A DNA stretch of 64,000 bases, taken from positions 121,232-185,231 of the forward strand of contig JAKSZP010010630.1 of the NCBI GenBank assembly GCA_022478985.1, read 5' to 3'. Made by a program: the position numbers and the translations under genes. Positions within the stretch are counted from its first letter, which is position 1. Each line of letters starts with the position of its first letter. This DNA is from Massospora cicadina (taxonomy: Eukaryota > Entomophthoromycota > Entomophthoromycetes > Entomophthorales > Entomophthoraceae). Below the pieces are notes generated by a model. It ran no database searches, was not told where the DNA came from, and was given only the letters and a program-made list of their open reading frames with translations. Positions 10,761 through 21,857 of this stretch are shown one piece after another.

Positions 10761-12079
10761 CTTCCTTAGGAACTATGGCCAATGACTTTGTGTGAAGCTT
10801 TTATAATTTCTGCTCTTTCTGACGGTTTAGGAATAAAAACTGTTTTCCATAAATTAATTTGTATAGCTGATCATTTTTAAATTCAGTATTCTCCATTGCT
10901 TTATTTAGCGCGCTCTAAGTTACTTGGAGTTCATCCCCAATGTTCTCTTCAATAATCCTCTGGAATAACCTATCAGCTTGATAATACAACTTGGACAGAA
11001 GGCAATTGTGATAATCTGTTAGCATTCTGATGCGCTGCTTCTGTCAGTGGATAATTTTGAAGTCTTAGGCTTATAGTTTCAAAGCCCAACATGCCATTTG
11101 TCCCTCTGATTCCTTAAGATTGTGTAGCCAGTGAAGGGAGGAGTGGTCAGTTATAACTTTAAAGTGCATTCCATGTATTTACATTCACAATTGTTTTCAG
11201 GCATAAATTACCACCAGGAAATTGTGCTCTGTAATGGTATAGTTCCTTACTTCTGGCATCAGTGTTCTGCTCATATATGCCACCAGATGCTCTTCCCCAC
11301 CATCATCCACTTAACTTAAATTGGCGCTGATTTCTATTAGTGTGGCATCATATTAAATTATAGATCCCTGTTTATAGTTTGAGTAATTCTGCACAAACTA
11401 CTCATCAGATAATTTTGGAGCTCATCAAATGCTTTATAGGCTTCATTATTACACACAAATCTTATTTTGAATCCTTTAATAGGTGGAACAATGGCTCAGC
11501 AGTTTCAACAAAATCTTTGATATATTGGCAATAGGTATCTGACCATCCCCAAAAACTTGAATATCCAAAGCGCTCTTCAGGATTGACATTTGCGCAATGG
11601 CTTCTATCTTCAGCAGTTGCAGCTGTAATCCACTGGAGTTATTACAAACCTCAATTACTCAAGCTTCTTCTTAAAAAAGTGGCTTTTTCTAAGCTTAATT
11701 TCAGATTTTCCATTTCCAAGCGCTTCAATAAATCCTCCATATGCTCCAAGCAATCAGTAAATATCCTGCTGAAGTTGTTGATATCATCTAAGTATAACAG
11801 AATGCAAGACAATTTTTAATTATTGAGTATTGAATCCATGTTCCTCTGGAATGTTGCTGGCGCGTTGCACAATCCCTTGGGCATTCTGGTTAGCTGATAC
11901 AACCTTTGTGCAGTAATTACCACACATTTTTTCTTGATCCTCTTTTAGAGAATCATTTGTTAATATCATGTAAGAAAGTCCATAGCCAAAAAGTACTTTG
12001 CTTCCCCTATGAGATCAAGCACATTGTCAATCCTTGGCAGCAGATAGTAATCTTTCTTTGTGATTAATCTAATTGGTAA
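10761..12079 (-). pseudogene. RNase H and reverse transcriptase part of element B, left of A
   Basis: Minus-strand RNase H region at about 11480-11020, where the plus-strand wording parallels 29362-29763 of element C (for example the complement of LLWLH..LKESEGQ). RT palm and thumb remnants lie at about 12079-11490, with the complement of MPRGLCNAPATFQ..MDS at about 11890-11830. Heavily broken. It stops at the GGTAA where element A was inserted and resumes at 18965. Confidence 0.7.
12075..12079. repeat. TSD of element A, left copy (GGTAA)
   Basis: GGTAA directly before TGTTGG, the first bases of the 5' LTR of A. It is identical to 18960-18964 directly after the 3' LTR. Five bp is the usual Ty3/gypsy duplication length. 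Confidence 0.88.
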
Positions 12080-12806
12080 TGTTGGACATTTACAAGTATG
12101 AGGTATGGAAAAGAGTGATTTCAAGGTAAGTGAAGACTAAATCGGCAAAAAGACCTTGGTTGATTCTTGGCGGAACCCTATTAATTGGAGTAACACTTTC
12201 AATACTAATATTAATAAAACTCGGGCAGATACCATGAGTATGACTGATCGGATTGTGCCAACTATGTGGCTAATTCAGGGGAGACCCTCGGAGGCTCTTT
12301 CCCCAGCCACTGTCAATTTAGTTCACATCCCCTCATGATGACCAGCCTCTTTTATAGGGTTGAGGGGGCTTCCCATGGCGAAAAGATTTCCCCCTTTCTG
12401 ATTGGGTCCAATTAATTCAATCCCTTCCAAATGATTTTGTTTTTCTGATGGTTACATCCCCACCAGCCCTCACATTGAAGCAATGCGAGTCTTGAACTAA
12501 CCAATAGGCTGCTTTTGAATATTACTTAATTTGGACAGCACCAATCAATCTGAACTTGAGGCACGAAAAGTTTAAATTACAATTATCTGTGAGTCTCAAA
12601 CTAACTGATAGGTCGAAACCACATATTTCCTAATTCAGACAGCACCAAGAAATCTGAGCTTGAACTATGAATCATTCATTTATTATTATTGCACTATTAT
12701 CAAAGCTTTAGTTTTTTTCCCATGCAGCACCAAATAAAAGAACAAAAACATATAAAACTATTTATTTTATTAAACTGCTAGTTTACAATATTTTTTAATA
12801 AGTCTT

Positions 12807-12825
12807 AAGAGCAGCTCCTGCAATA
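12807..12825. repeat. TSD of the SINE, left copy
   Basis: AAGAGCAGCTCCTGCAATA, identical to 13112-13130 at 18 of 19 positions. The 3' LTR of A has the matching empty site at about 18882-18900 (AAGAACAGCTCCTGCGATA), once only. Confidence 0.9.
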
Positions 12826-13111
12826 GGGGGTGGAAGGCGAGTTGGTAAGGGTGTACGGCTACCAACCTGAAGGTTGCAGGTTTGATTCACGCCCTTCGCA
12901 CATTGATCAGGGGTGCCAGCCAAAGGAAGCTATTGGCGGTTAGTAGGTCTAGTAACACAAAAACCTTACCCATGACGTAACCAGAAAAATTTGAGTCCTG
13001 ATCTAGAGGTGGAAAAACTTTCTTTGATGGAGTTGACCCTGTTCAGGTTTCATGTCATTTCTTTCTTTTGGTAATTCCTGTCCCCTGGTCAGCTTGCCTT
13101 AGTTAAATAAC
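12826..13111 (+). mobile_element. tRNA-derived SINE with a LINE-like 3' tail
   Basis: A 286-bp insertion inside the 5' LTR of A, proven by the 19-bp TSD and the empty site in the other LTR. The head is tRNA-like. GAGTTGGTAAGGGTGTACGG (from about 12840) fits the pol III box A, and GGTTTGATTCACGCCC (about 12880) fits box B (GGTTCGANTCC with two changes), at normal tRNA spacing. The body (about 12900-13050) is unrecognised. The end, GGTAATTCCTGTCCCCTGG followed by TCAGCTTGCCTTAGTTAAAT, matches the 3' ends of LINE2, H1 and H2. SINEs lack their own enzyme, so this tail is the likely handle for a partner LINE. Confidence 0.9.
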
Positions 13112-13130
13112 AAGAGCAGCTCCTGCGATA
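13112..13130. repeat. TSD of the SINE, right copy
   Basis: AAGAGCAGCTCCTGCGATA. One base differs from the left copy, and this copy agrees with the empty site at that base. Confidence 0.9.
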
Positions 13131-13191
13131 ATGTTGGATCTGAGGCGATACTGCACCAGCGAGCCTACAAAAAGGCCAAAAATCCAACAAT

Positions 13192-13209
13192 TGGTGCTCA
13201 CTACAGGGG
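13192..13209 (+). other. Primer binding site of element A
   Basis: TGGTGCTCACTACAGGGG, two bases after the LTR. It is the complement of a tRNA 3' end: CCA, discriminator A, a 7-nt acceptor strand AGUGAGC and the start of a T-stem (..CCUGU). Related sites follow the LTRs of C, F and G. I do not know which tRNA this is; its acceptor would begin GCUCACU. Confidence 0.75.
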
Positions 13210-13243
13210 CTACCTGTAAACCACCAAAAAGCTTTTTGAAGAA

Positions 13244-14400
13244 ATGACAACTATCACGGATTTAAGGCTAGATGAAGTTGAAACCCAACTAGCCAGTGCT
13301 TTGCCTCGCCTCAAAAGGCTTGAGCAATATTCCTCTCAAGGCCCCTATGGGACCTCTCCTCCCATGGTTAAACCGCCGTTCAGAGATAAGTTCTCCCCTG
13401 GTGAGGGCAGTATTGCCTCCTTTCTCTATGTTTATAAATCTGCTATGGAAGGAGCGACTGACCTTCAAAAAACCTAGGGTATTCTTCCCTGCTTGAGTCA
13501 TATGGCTCAAGAGATTATGGTTCCCAATATGGCCTCCCTTACCACCTGGGCGGAGGTTAAACAGGCGTTGATTGATGAGTTTGGATCCAAATCAAGTTTA
13601 CAACGGATAAAACAGGCTTTTATGCGCCTTTGCTTGCAAGAGGGTGAAACTCTCCTCCTTTATTGAACGTTTCTATAGCCAAGCTCAACCGTTGTTGCTG
13701 GCCAAACTTCTCCCTCTAGATGAGGTTATTACTGCCCTTGTAGCTAGTTTGACGCCATATCCCTCTCTAGCTATGCATATCACTGCAGTTAAGCCCTCCC
13801 TCAAATCAGTACGGGATATAAAGGAAGCATTATTGGAGGTGGCTGACTTCTACAAACCTGAACTTTTTCTCCAAGCTCCAATGTGGGAAGAAACTCGGAC
13901 CCTTTCAGCCTCTTCTAAGGATGTATCCTTATGGAACCCCACCTCTGTTGAGTTGCCACACCAACATACTCCTCCATTGTGTGAGGATAGGCGGCCAATA
14001 GTGGCCATTCTGAGGCCGCGCTCCTCTCCCACCTCAAGTTCAAAGCTCAGCCAGCGAAGTCAGTTAGCCCTTCACCTGGGCAGCCTATTGCCGAGCAGTC
14101 TTCTAAGCTGCTACTTCAATCGCCCCCAGCCTCCTCTCAGGCTGCTGCTAATAAAAACCTCCTGTTAAGGGATTACCCAAGTCAGTCTCTCCTATGGTCA
14201 AACCCAAACCTATTACCCTTCCATCGTCTTTCCCAAAAGAAGGTACCTCCATGATACACCCTGCAAAAGCAATCAAGGTAGATGTGAGCAACAAAGCCCT
14301 CTCCTGTGAGAAGAGTAAGCTGGTTCCTCCTCCTCTCTTAGCCACTCGTTGGGGTGCATTGATAATCCCTCAGATGATGAGTCTGAAGGGGTGAGGAGGA
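13244..14400 (+). pseudogene. gag of element A
   Basis: Capsid precursor. The start at 13244 (MTTITDLRLDEVETQ..) lies 55 bases after the LTR. The N-terminal part is much shorter than in F and G, going straight into PPFRDKFSPGEGSIASFLYVYKSAME (about 13370-13460), the conserved opening of the capsid region, parallel to VFKDKYSLGEGSIIAFLYLYEKAL in G. After a stop near 13475 it continues as W..IDEFGS and then FIERFYSQAQPLLLAKLLPLDEVITALVASL (about 13650-13750). A Ser/Pro-rich tail follows to about 14400. I see no clean CCHC knuckle. Several frame breaks. Confidence 0.8.
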
Positions 14401-14512
14401 CATAGGTTATTATGTGTTGAGAGCGCCAATGGAAGTACAGGTTCCCGAAAGGTTAAGGCCTGAACGAGTTGAGATAGGTGTGATACCACGACACACATAT
14501 TTGTAGCAGGTA

Positions 14513-15230
14513 GTGCGTGTGTCTGAAGTGATTGATACTGCAAGTGATGCTGATCAGTTGATTGGTACCGTGATCCGCTCTACCCAGCAGGTTCATACCC
14601 TTCAGTCAATCAAAGACAGATGGCCCGCGATGGCTCAACACCTGGCCACAACTTTCCAATTGCAAAAGGTCCTCGACCTTATCCCTACCTTAGATAGCAT
14701 GATAGCCAAGGTAGAGGTTGTTATCAATAAGGTGCGCGTGTTAGCCATCCTTGACATGGGTGATCCAGTGAACGTGGTCTCCACAAAGCTCATAAAAAGA
14801 TTAAGTTGGCCCCTGACCTTGATTGTTCTCAAGAGTTTGGAACTGCAGGGCCCAACAACACACGAGCTATTGGAGCATATTCTTCTCTTCCCATCCGTAT
14901 TGGGAAACTCCTGCTGGCTGCCCAGCTGTGGCATTGGACAATAACGCATATGACCTACTCATTGGCACTCAATTCATGATTGAGTATGACGGAGTCATCA
15001 ATATGAAACAAGGAACACTCTCCCTTCTAAATTATGAGGTTCCTCTAGTCTTTACCAACGACGAGCCTAAGAAAAAGGAATACACCTGCATTGAGTTCCC
15101 TTCTTCTGCCCTTACCCTTATTTACACCACATCGGGCAGAAACACTAAATTGTTGCTTGACTCCGTGGATGCTTCAGAGGGCATTCCCTTATATGCGGCA
15201 GATGAGATAGTCCATAAAAGCGGGTGAGAA
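14513..15230 (+). pseudogene. Protease region of element A
   Basis: Retropepsin-like aspartic protease that would cut the polyprotein. The active-site loop reads LAILDMGDPVNVVSTKLIKRL (about 14740-14810), where the family form is DTGSPVNVVS as in element G, so the conserved Thr and Ser next to the Asp are both changed. The flap and C-terminal part follow after a frameshift: NAYDLLIGTQFMIEYDGVIN (about 14945-15005), the usual SYDLLLGTQFL block. Probably inactive even without the frameshift. Confidence 0.8.
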
Positions 15231-15234
15231 AAAG

Positions 15235-16440
15235 GTGATAGACACCAAAGTTACCATTCACATCCCTTGCAACTTCCTTCTGAATCTCACAAGCATTGAT
15301 GGCCTAAGCCCTTTGGAACCTCGGGTATTGCCAGGTATTTTAGACCCTGCCTACCAGCGCCCTATCAACATTCTGCTGGGGAACCTTACTGGTAAGGACA
15401 TGATCATCCAAAAGCATCAGGAGGTTGGAAAAGCCCTGTTGCTACCTATTAAAGACATCCACCAAGTTCACTGCCTTGGGTCTATGGCGGATATGAGACT
15501 GCCCACTGATCAAGCAATATGCACTTTGCCCAACGTCAAAATTTCTGAAGAGCTAACTTCTACTGAGCTTAACAAAGTTCACAGTTTACTGGAGTCCTAT
15601 AGCGATATTTTTTCTAAATCTGATACTGACTATGGGCACATGAAGGGTTGGACTCACACAATTGACGTTGGAGATGATCGCCCTATTTGCTCCAAGGCTT
15701 ACCGCAAATCAAAAGTTGAGGAGCAACAGATGCGGATGGAGATCAAACAATTGTTGGACGCTGGGCTGCTGGTACCCTCACAAAGCCCTGGTCGTCCCCT
15801 CTTCTACTGATAAAAAAGAAGAATGGTGGGTATAGGATTGTCATGGACTATTGAAAGCTGAAAAATCTTACCAAGAAGGACAGCTATCCAATCCCCCAAA
15901 CTGATGACGCCCTGGCGCAACTCTCTGGGTCCCAGTACTTTTCAGCCATGGACTTGGCTAGTGGATACTAACAGATGGACCTTTCTCCTCAAGACCAGGA
16001 GAAGTGCGCCCTAATCTGTAGCGAGGGTCTTTTCCAACCCACTCAGCTACCTCAGGGGTTGTGCAACGCCCCTGCCACTTTTCAGCGGGCCATGGACCAA
16101 ATACTCCAGGATCTCAAGCTCAGTTGTGTGATTGTCTATCTCGATGACATCACCATATTTTCCAAAACTTTCAATGAACACCTCACCCACTTAAAAGAAG
16201 TGTTCCAATGGCTGCGAGCCTCGCACATCAAGCTGAAGCCCTCCAAGTGTACGTTTTTCCAGAAGAAGCTGAATTTCCTTGGTCACACAATATACCACGA
16301 AGGGATTCAGCCCCTCAAAGATAAGGCGGAAGAAATAGCGAAGATGCCTGAGCCCAAAACCCTCCGTGACATCCAAGTTTTCTTGGGTATGATGGGGTAC
16401 TACCATCAGTTTATCCCTAAGTTCACCTAGCTCAGTGAGC
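15235..16440 (+). pseudogene. Reverse transcriptase of element A
   Basis: Copies element RNA into cDNA. The linker PGILDPAYQRPINILLGNLT and the block SYSDIFSKSDTDYGHMKGWTHTI precede the palm. Then come SKAYRKSKVEEQQM, LLDAGLLVPS, a frameshift near 15800, IVMDY, SAMDLASGY, LPQGLCNAPATFQRAMDQIL and the catalytic VYLDDITIFSKTF (about 16130-16175), with both Asp residues kept. The thumb follows: KPSKCTFFQKKLNFLGHTI and IQVFLGMMGYYHQFIPKFT. Stops fall at about 15853 and 15970 (in the usual GYWQ) and 16430. Confidence 0.88.
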
Positions 16441-16930
16441 CCCTCGTCTGGCTCTTGACTAAGAACGCTCCATTCCAGTGGGGTGTTGAACAACAGGCCG
16501 CGTTTGAGATTCTGAAAGGGTTATTGCAGAAAAGGCCTATCCTCCATCACCCTGATTATGGCAAGCCATTTGTGTTATTCACGGACGCCTCTGATTATGC
16601 TGTTGGAGCTATCTTAGCACATCTGGATGAAAAAATTGATCATCCCATATCATAATTCAGCAAAATGTTATCCAAGGCTGAACGAAACTATAGCGTCATG
16701 GAAAAAGAGTGCCTTGCCATCCTACTCGCCATGATATTACCACCCCTTCTTACATGGGACTTCCTTCAGAGTTATTACCAACCGCCTCTCTAAAGTGGAT
16801 GCTGAATATGAAGGACCCCACTGGGCGGCTTGCGCGCTGGGATCTTAAGCTCCAGCACTATGACATGACCATTGAGCACCAAGCCGGGACAAGTCATATG
16901 AATGTTGATGGGTTGAAGCGGCTGCCCCTC
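16441..16930 (+). pseudogene. RNase H domain of element A
   Basis: Removes RNA from the RNA-DNA hybrid. FQWGVEQQAAFEILKGLLQKRPILHHPDYGKPFVLFTDASDYAVGAIL is the tether plus the first catalytic Asp (TDAS, about 16580). After a stop at 16655 comes KMLSKAERNYSVMEKECLAI (Glu, about 16670-16720). After a frameshift near 16735 come the last Asp region and LARWDLKLQHYDMTIEHQAGTSHMNVDGL (about 16835-16915). Confidence 0.82.
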
Positions 16931-18015
16931 CTTCATCTGGATAATAGTGAAGCAGAGAGGATGCATGACCTCCTCATGACTCCTGAGGCTAGGGCGGATG
17001 AGGATGAACCTGTACAGAAAATGCTTGCTCGCCATTCCTGCAACACAAAGGTTGAAAATGGGAAGTTATACAAACAAGTAAAGATAAAATGGTTGCCCTA
17101 TCTTCAGCCCTCTGAGCGGATACCTGTAATAATGAAATCCCACACAATGATGGGCCATGGCCGAGCTCAAAGACCTATGAGTGTATTAGAGAGCGGTACT
17201 ACTGGGAAGGCATTATGGAAACCATAACTGAGGTTTTGGATGCCTGTCTCACCTGCAAAAACAATCCAGCTTCAAGACCTGGTACCAGTATCAACCAATC
17301 ATGCCTCAACAGCCTTTCCACACCATGAGCTTGGATGTGGTAGGTCCTCTCCCTCAAACTACTGGGGGCAATCGATATATCTTGGTTGGTATTAATCATT
17401 TCACCAAATGGGTTGAAGCTGTGGCTCTCCCCGCTCAGACTGCCAAGGCCACGGCCACTTACACCAATATATCTTCACCTGGCATGGGTGCCCACAAGTC
17501 CTCTTATGTGACAATGGGAAAACTTCACCTCCTGAGTGGTAAAGCTTCTCGCCACCTCCTCGGGAGCACAACAACTCTTCTCAGCATATTATAAACCATC
17601 CACAAATGGGGCCATAGAAAGAGTTAATGGTACACTAGTCTCCATTCTCCGCAAGATGGTCAGCTCCGACCTCTACACTGGGATCTTAATTTACCCAGTG
17701 CCCTTATGGCTTACCAGATCAGCTATCATTGCATCCTCAAGATGTCTCCCTTCCATGTGTTGTATGGAAGAGAACCTGGAGTTCAAGCCTTACTAGCCAA
17801 GGATATCTTCACTGCCAGGATGGACCCTGAACAAGCTATGAAACAATTAGCCCAGCACATCATTCAACTGCAAGCAGAGGCTATGAACAACTTGGCTAAG
17901 ATGGTCACTAAAGAAGGCCAAGCAGCTAATGAGTGCCGGGCTCCTCTACCTTCCTTCCAGGTGTCAGACTTGGTTATGTATTACCATAATTGCATCACTA
18001 AGAAGGGAAAAGCTT
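16931..18015 (+). pseudogene. Integrase of element A
   Basis: The HHCC finger is spread over two frames: SHTMMGHGRAQ at about 17140-17170, then RYYWEGIM and DACLTCKNN at about 17194-17265. The catalytic core follows: MSLDVVGPLPQTTGGNRYILVGINHFTKWVEA (first Asp, 17325-17420), LLCDNGK (second Asp, about 17500) and GAIERVNGTLVSILRKM (Glu, about 17608-17660). MSPFHVLYGREPGVQALLAKD and a C-terminal VSDLVMYYHNCITKKGKA end it near 18015. The DDE residues are kept but at least four frame changes break the ORF. Confidence 0.85.
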
Positions 18016-18153
18016 AGTTCTATCTGGGAAGTTCCATTTTCCATCACCTATAAGCGAGGGATAAGTATTCCTTTTAAGTCCCTTGCTTCAGGTCTTACTA
18101 TCACCCGCGTTCATGGGCAGTTCTTGCGATCTTATACCTCCCCAACCACTCTT

Positions 18154-18164
18154 GAAGAGGGTAA
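18154..18164 (+). other. Polypurine tract of element A
   Basis: GAAGAGGGTAA directly before TGTCAGACATT, the start of the 3' LTR. Confidence 0.75.
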
Positions 18165-18959
18165 TGTCAGACATTTACAAGTCTGAGGTATGGAATAGAG
18201 TGGTTTTGAGGTAAGTGAAGACCAAATTGGCAAAAAGACCTTGGTCAATTCTTGGTGGAACCCTATTAATCGAAGTAACACCTTTAATAGTAATATTAAA
18301 AAACTTGGGCAAATACCATGAGTCTGACTGATTTAATTGCGCAGACTATGCGGTGAATTCAGGGGAGACCCTCGGAGGCTCTTTCCCCAGCCACCATCAG
18401 TTTAGTTCACATCCACTCATGATGACCAGCCTCTTTTATAGGGTTGGTGGGGGCTTCTCAGGGCGAAAAGATTTCCCCCCTTTCTGATTGGGTCCAATTA
18501 ATTAAATCCCTTCCAAATGGCTTTGTTTTTCTGATGGTTACATCCTCGCTGGCTTTCGCATTGAAGCGATGCAAGTCTTGAACTAACCAATAGGCTGCTT
18601 TTGAATATTACCTAATTTGGACAGCACAATCAATCTGAACTTGAGGCATGAAAAGTCTAAATTACAATTATTTTGAGTCTCAAACTAACTGATAGGTTGA
18701 AACCACATATTTCCTAATTCAGAAAGCACCAAGAAATTTGAGCTTGAACTATGAATCATTCATTTATTATTATCGCACTATTATCAAAGCTTGAGTTTTT
18801 TCCCTGTGCAGCGCCTAATAAAGAAACATATAAAACAATTATTTTATAAAGTGCTTATTTATTTTATTTTAGATAAGTGGTAAGAACAGCTCCTGCGATA
18901 TTGTTGGATTTGAGGCGATACTGCACCAGCAAGCCTACAAAAAGGCCAAAAATCCAACA
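18165..18959 (+). repeat. 3' LTR of element A
   Basis: 795 bp, TGTCAGAC...AATCCAACA, matching 12080-13189 without the SINE. It keeps the uninterrupted SINE target at about 18882-18900. It is followed directly by GGTAA (18960-18964). Confidence 0.92.
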
Positions 18960-18964
18960 GGTAA
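18960..18964. repeat. TSD of element A, right copy (GGTAA)
   Basis: Same as 12075-12079. After it, the RT-coding sequence of element B resumes on the minus strand. Confidence 0.88.
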
Positions 18965-19650
18965 TAGCCAATCACCATGCGATTGGATACATACTTTTTC
19001 TTTTTCAATTAGGATCAGACTCATCCATGCACTTGATGAGGGAATGAGGAGCTCATGATCTACTAGCTTGCTGATTTCTTTTCAAACTATGGCTTCAGCA
19101 GCCCTAGAACAGCGGACATGTCACATTCCTATTGGCGGATATTCCCCAGTGTCAACCTTATGGATAACATCTTTCAAGCATCCAAGGTCATGGTCATCAT
19201 GGATAAGTATCATTCAAAATTTATCAAATAGTCAGAGCACCTCTTCTTGTTGTCATTCTGATAGATCAGCCAATGGCTCCCAATCAAATAATACATTGAT
19301 ACATTTTGGCAACATTCACCAGTAATCCCATCTCATTTAGCATTTCACAGTCTGAATTCACTTAGTTCAGACGTTGGGATTAAATGCAGAAATGCAATGA
19401 CTTGATTATTCACTATTTTCATTGGGTTTTCGCCCATATTGGCTAGGAGCACTCTATTTCTCTGTGGACTGGCATAATAATCCCTGGTGCTACCTATGGC
19501 TCAATCCTCAATTTACTCCATGTGCTGACTACCTATACATATAAATATTCCAGAATTTCAAGCGAAACCTGCGTTAACTATTATCTGTGTTCCCAAAAGA
19601 ATAGTGTTTTTCACGTTCATTCTCAAAGGTTTCCACAATTCTCTATAATC
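18965..19650 (-). pseudogene. RT amino-terminal part and linker of element B, right of A
   Basis: Minus-strand continuation of the B RT. The plus-strand wording around 19010-19070 parallels 30530-30600 of element C (complement of the block before the palm, LVKYGLIVPSSSPWASP), and 19090-19330 parallels the PR-RT linker. No frame stays open for long. Confidence 0.6.
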
Positions 19651-20200
19651 TCCAGCAGCATTTCCTCCGTTTTCATCCAACTAACTGGTATGAATGGGAA
19701 TGATGCCATCCATGTAAGTCAGATTTAAAGATTATTCCTCTTCATAGACATCAGTTTTACTTTCCGTTGGTATCCAATGGCAGGAGTTGCCCCAAAATTG
19801 TCAGGATATTCTCTTCAAAATCACATTTTCACCATAATTTCTCAGGGATTTCATCCTAGCAAGTATATTGTAATTTTGATTAACCAACACTATTGTGGGA
19901 GTGGATACCACTAGCAATACAAACTGAAGTGGCAGCACACTGTAGTATCAACAGGATATTGTGATCTTTGAACAGAAGTCCCATATTCCTTCTGATTCTC
20001 TAAGTCCAGCGAAATCTTCATCTGTTTTACAAATTGTTCAAATTTGATGTTGATGGGTGCTCTACTATTGATTATCATCCAAGCTCTTACTTGATTCACA
20101 ATGATGTCCACAAATGTACCCTCAAAGTATTGCAATGAAGTTATACTGAGTGAATAGTGGCATTATTCGCCAAATCTAAAGTATTAATTAGTTGCATGGA
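19651..20200 (-). pseudogene. Protease region of element B
   Basis: Minus strand 20135-19911 reads VRAWMIINSRAPINIKFEQFVKQMKISLDL and then NQKEYGTS. This aligns with the retropepsin loop and following helix of the other elements (IVDIGVPINIVSIKLVKRM in C, DTGSPVNVVSSKLVKRI in G). The catalytic DTG is NSR here, so the active-site Asp is lost. Confidence 0.7.
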
Positions 20201-21560
20201 AATCAAGGAAAGATTTCTTGATTTTTCTAATAGGGAGGAATATGTTCGCCTTGTCAAGTTTTGTATTGAGTAATTCTTCTATGCTTTCAGCAGATCTGAT
20301 CTTTTCTATTATTTGTCTAGTGTATGTAAGAAACCTCTTTCACTATTTTGTGGTCTATATTCTTCACTTTAGTTTAGATAATATTGTTGATGTCTAAATT
20401 GACCACCTGGTAAAGTGGATCAGGTGCGTTGTCTTCCACAAAAAAAATCAGAGGTATCAATGTCATCATTAATTATATCAGGGGAATAGGGTTGGCTTCA
20501 GTGCTAGATTGTTTCTTATCTAGACCGCAGGTTCTTTTTCTGATTCTTGACTGATTTCCTTCTCTTAAGTTTTTACCAAAGCAAATTGACTTTTAGGTTC
20601 ATCTATTTACATTAAGCAATTATATGGCCAAGTTATTACATTGGTAACAATGAACTGGAGCTCTATCCATTCATTTCTGTTCCTTGGGCTTATTTTCTGT
20701 CACTTTTCAACTCAAATGTTCATTTTTAGCCTTGGCAAATTCTCACAGTATTCTGGTAGCTGGTCTGAATAACTTTGAAGGCTCTTTTGGGTGCTTTAAA
20801 TGTCGCTCTTAGCATCTTAGATGGTCCACCATCTTCAAGGTAGAAGTCTGGTTTACTAGTGCTGACGCCATAGTACAATGCGACTCTAGGTAGGGCCAAA
20901 GAGCTGCTTGTAGGGATACACATGCATCAAAACTAGAACGTACTTTTGCCCCTGCCAGAATCTGTGACTCCTGGTAAAAACAATCAGAAAAATCAGCCAG
21001 GTTCCATTTTTTTGAATTGGATCCCCATAAACTCTTGTTTATGGTTTGCCAATCTTGTGGAACTACTAAATTCAAGCATGATAACTCCCTTAGCATCACT
21101 GTAGGACCAGTTGTCTCCATGTAAGTGAGGTAACACAAGATTCTGGTAATCATTATCCAGGCAGTTTTTTATGGTTACTGCTTTTTGTTGGTCACTAAAT
21201 TCAAACATTTGTCATTTCAAATAGATGAAAAACGCTGTATCTTTATCATTGTGAAATGTGGGCAATTTCGGTGTGATCCAAAATTCATCTATAGCTCCAC
21301 TGGCAGGGGATTACTGCTTGACAAACCCTGCTAACAATTGGAATTTAGTTGGGAGCCATTTCTATTATGGCGCGAATGATTTAGGCATATCTCTTGATGG
21401 TTATGCCTTCCCAACTGAAATTTTGGAGGTAATTTCTTTAGCTTCATTTGCCTCCAATTGCGCAAAATCACAATTGTGATACTTTAGTTCCTCTAGGTGC
21501 TTCAAAATATGTGATAAATCTCCTTAAATTTGGGAAAAGCATTTCAGTCCGCTTTGTGGT
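20201..21560 (-). pseudogene. gag of element B
   Basis: Capsid remnants on the minus strand: MFEFSDQQKAVTIKNCLDNDYQNLVLPHLHGDNWS (21208 downward), then ANHKQEFMGIQFKKM and, in another frame, FSDCFYQESQILAGAKVRSSFDACVSL (about 21000-20880). These match the capsid order of G (ITDHQKMNYLPNCL.., KQAFMGIQPHQNES, FAHQFYWEAQTLV). A degenerate knuckle CYQCNNLAI appears near 20650-20630. Many stops. Confidence 0.72.
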
Positions 21561-21857
21561 CAGTCTTCAGGAATAAATTTTCCTTAATAAGTTCACCCTC
21601 TTTCTTCTTCAAGTAGGTGATTTTCTATAAAGATCATTGTTAATTTTCCCAACTTGCTCAACATCTTCCTCGGCCCTAGTCAACCGTTACTTCAAAGCAG
21701 TGGGATCAGCCTGTGATGCTGAGGTTAAACATTTTTGTTGACAGTCACTAATTTCATCCATTGTTTTATCATCTTGTTCTTGTAGAACATTTTTGATGGT
21801 TTTTTCTATTAATTTGAATATAAAAATTCCAACTACCAACCTGTACTAAACATCAAA
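21561..21857 (-). other. Leader and PBS of element B
   Basis: Between gag and the right LTR. The minus-strand complement of 21840-21855 reads TGATGTTTAGTACAGG, which agrees at 12 of 16 positions with the TGGTGCTCACTACAGG primer site of A and G. I see nothing else in this stretch beyond weak N-terminal gag similarity. Confidence 0.5.

Larger units (their letters stand above)
12080..13189 (+). repeat. 5' LTR of element A (carries a SINE)
   Basis: Starts TGTTGGACATTTACAAG and ends AAAAATCCAACA, matching 18165-18959 throughout. Without the SINE and one TSD it is about 805 bp, against 795 bp for the other LTR. Diagnostic shared blocks are GGGGAGACCCTCGGAGGCTC (about 12279) and ATTGCACTATTATCAAAGCTT-like sequence near 12690. 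Confidence 0.92.
12080..18959 (+). mobile_element. Complete Ty3/gypsy element A, inserted in B
   Basis: A 6.88-kb plus-strand element with TSD GGTAA on both sides. The order is 5' LTR (with a SINE in it), PBS, gag, protease, RT, RNase H, integrase, PPT, 3' LTR. All domains are identifiable in order. It keeps YLDD in RT and the visible DDE residues in integrase, but stops and frameshifts break every domain. The LTR pair has drifted noticeably (several differences in each 60-base line by eye), so it is an old insertion, though younger than B. Confidence 0.93.

Noticed and set aside
12826..12905. A functional tRNA gene
   Set aside because: Box A and B are present but box B is mutated, and the segment is the head of a 286-bp unit with TSDs and a LINE tail, so it is a SINE.
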